Source: Desulfobacteraceae bacterium (lineage in GTDB: Bacteria > Desulfobacterota > Desulfobacteria > Desulfobacterales > JAABSP01). Taken from it: a stretch of DNA of 21,407 nucleotides. Each line of letters opens with the position of its first letter. The first letter of the stretch is position 1. The notes below the pieces were generated by a model that was not told the origin of the DNA, did not search any database, and saw only the letters and a program-made list of their open reading frames with translations. Both the position numbers and the translations under genes were made by a program. Shown one piece after another: positions 21,311 to 21,407 of the stretch. The DNA is taken from contig JAABTE010000006.1 in the NCBI GenBank assembly GCA_011390035.1, positions 1 to 21,407 on the forward strand, in the 5' to 3' direction.

Positions 21311-21407
21311 ATGTTCTTTTGGCCCTGTATGAAGACCGGGATGGCTTTTCGGCTGTTCAGGCCCTTAAAGGATGGGTATTTGAATAGAGACTGGATGGTG
21401 CAAGAAT
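21311..21407 (+). CDS. Possible truncated ORF at the right edge, unrecognised
   Basis: An ORF opens at ATG 21311 and stays open for 32 codons to the window end (MFFWPCMKTGMAFRLFRPLK and on). GGGAGG (21293-21298) lies 12 nt upstream, a little far. No family is recognised and the length is too small to judge coding. A possible -10 box TAAAAT (21218-21223) lies in the AT-richer stretch before it. Confidence 0.25.
   Translation, partial: MFFWPCMKTGMAFRLFRPLKDGYLNRDWMVQE

Overview
The window looks like chromosomal DNA of a high-GC anaerobic Desulfobacterota, probably a Desulfosarcina/Desulfococcus-type sulfate reducer. This rests on gene content and is an inference: a CooC-type CODH maturation ATPase, a corrinoid-activation (RACo-like, DUF4445) protein, an acyl-CoA dehydrogenase, a full LIV transporter and a CHASE2 Ser/Thr kinase in one stretch of about 21 kb. 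No rRNA, tRNA, CRISPR array, transposase or phage gene was found.

Layout. (1) Minus strand, 1-1415: the 5' end of an ABC1/UbiB-family gene (TTG start) and an acyl-CoA dehydrogenase. (2) Plus strand, 1674-8546: seven tightly packed genes, namely cooC-like ATPase, zinc-type (HDAC-fold) deacetylase, AcuB-like double-CBS protein, ribosomal protein L11 methyltransferase (prmA), metallo-beta-lactamase-fold hydrolase, sirtuin, and a RACo-like ASKHA protein without the usual ferredoxin domain. (3) Minus strand, 13646-8653: CHASE2 Ser/Thr kinase, PP2C phosphatase, double-FHA protein and membrane-anchored vWA-like protein, a self-contained phospho-signalling operon. (4) Minus strand, 14612-13758: NAD kinase. 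(5) Plus strand, 14863-19813: livJ-livH-livM-livG-livF with a good sigma70-type promoter, an attenuator-like hairpin after livJ and a strong terminator after livF. (6) Plus strand, 20130-21147: a PilZ protein and a CsgD-like LuxR regulator, followed by an AT-richer stretch with a possible truncated ORF.

How the genes may work together. Region 2 combines two chemically different protein deacylases and an AcuB-like nucleotide sensor with factors that mature (CooC) and reactivate (RACo) metalloenzymes of the acetyl-CoA/C1 pathway. It reads as an upkeep and post-translational control cluster for acetyl-CoA metabolism. Region 3 supplies writer, eraser, reader and a membrane effector for Thr phosphorylation.

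The most unusual DNA-level signal is a recurring pattern of short tandem duplications at gene edges: 152-200, 4141-4254, 6145-6194 and 8537-8674. In addition, a 12-bp minisatellite of 12 units (4583-4726) is inserted in frame into the linker of prmA.
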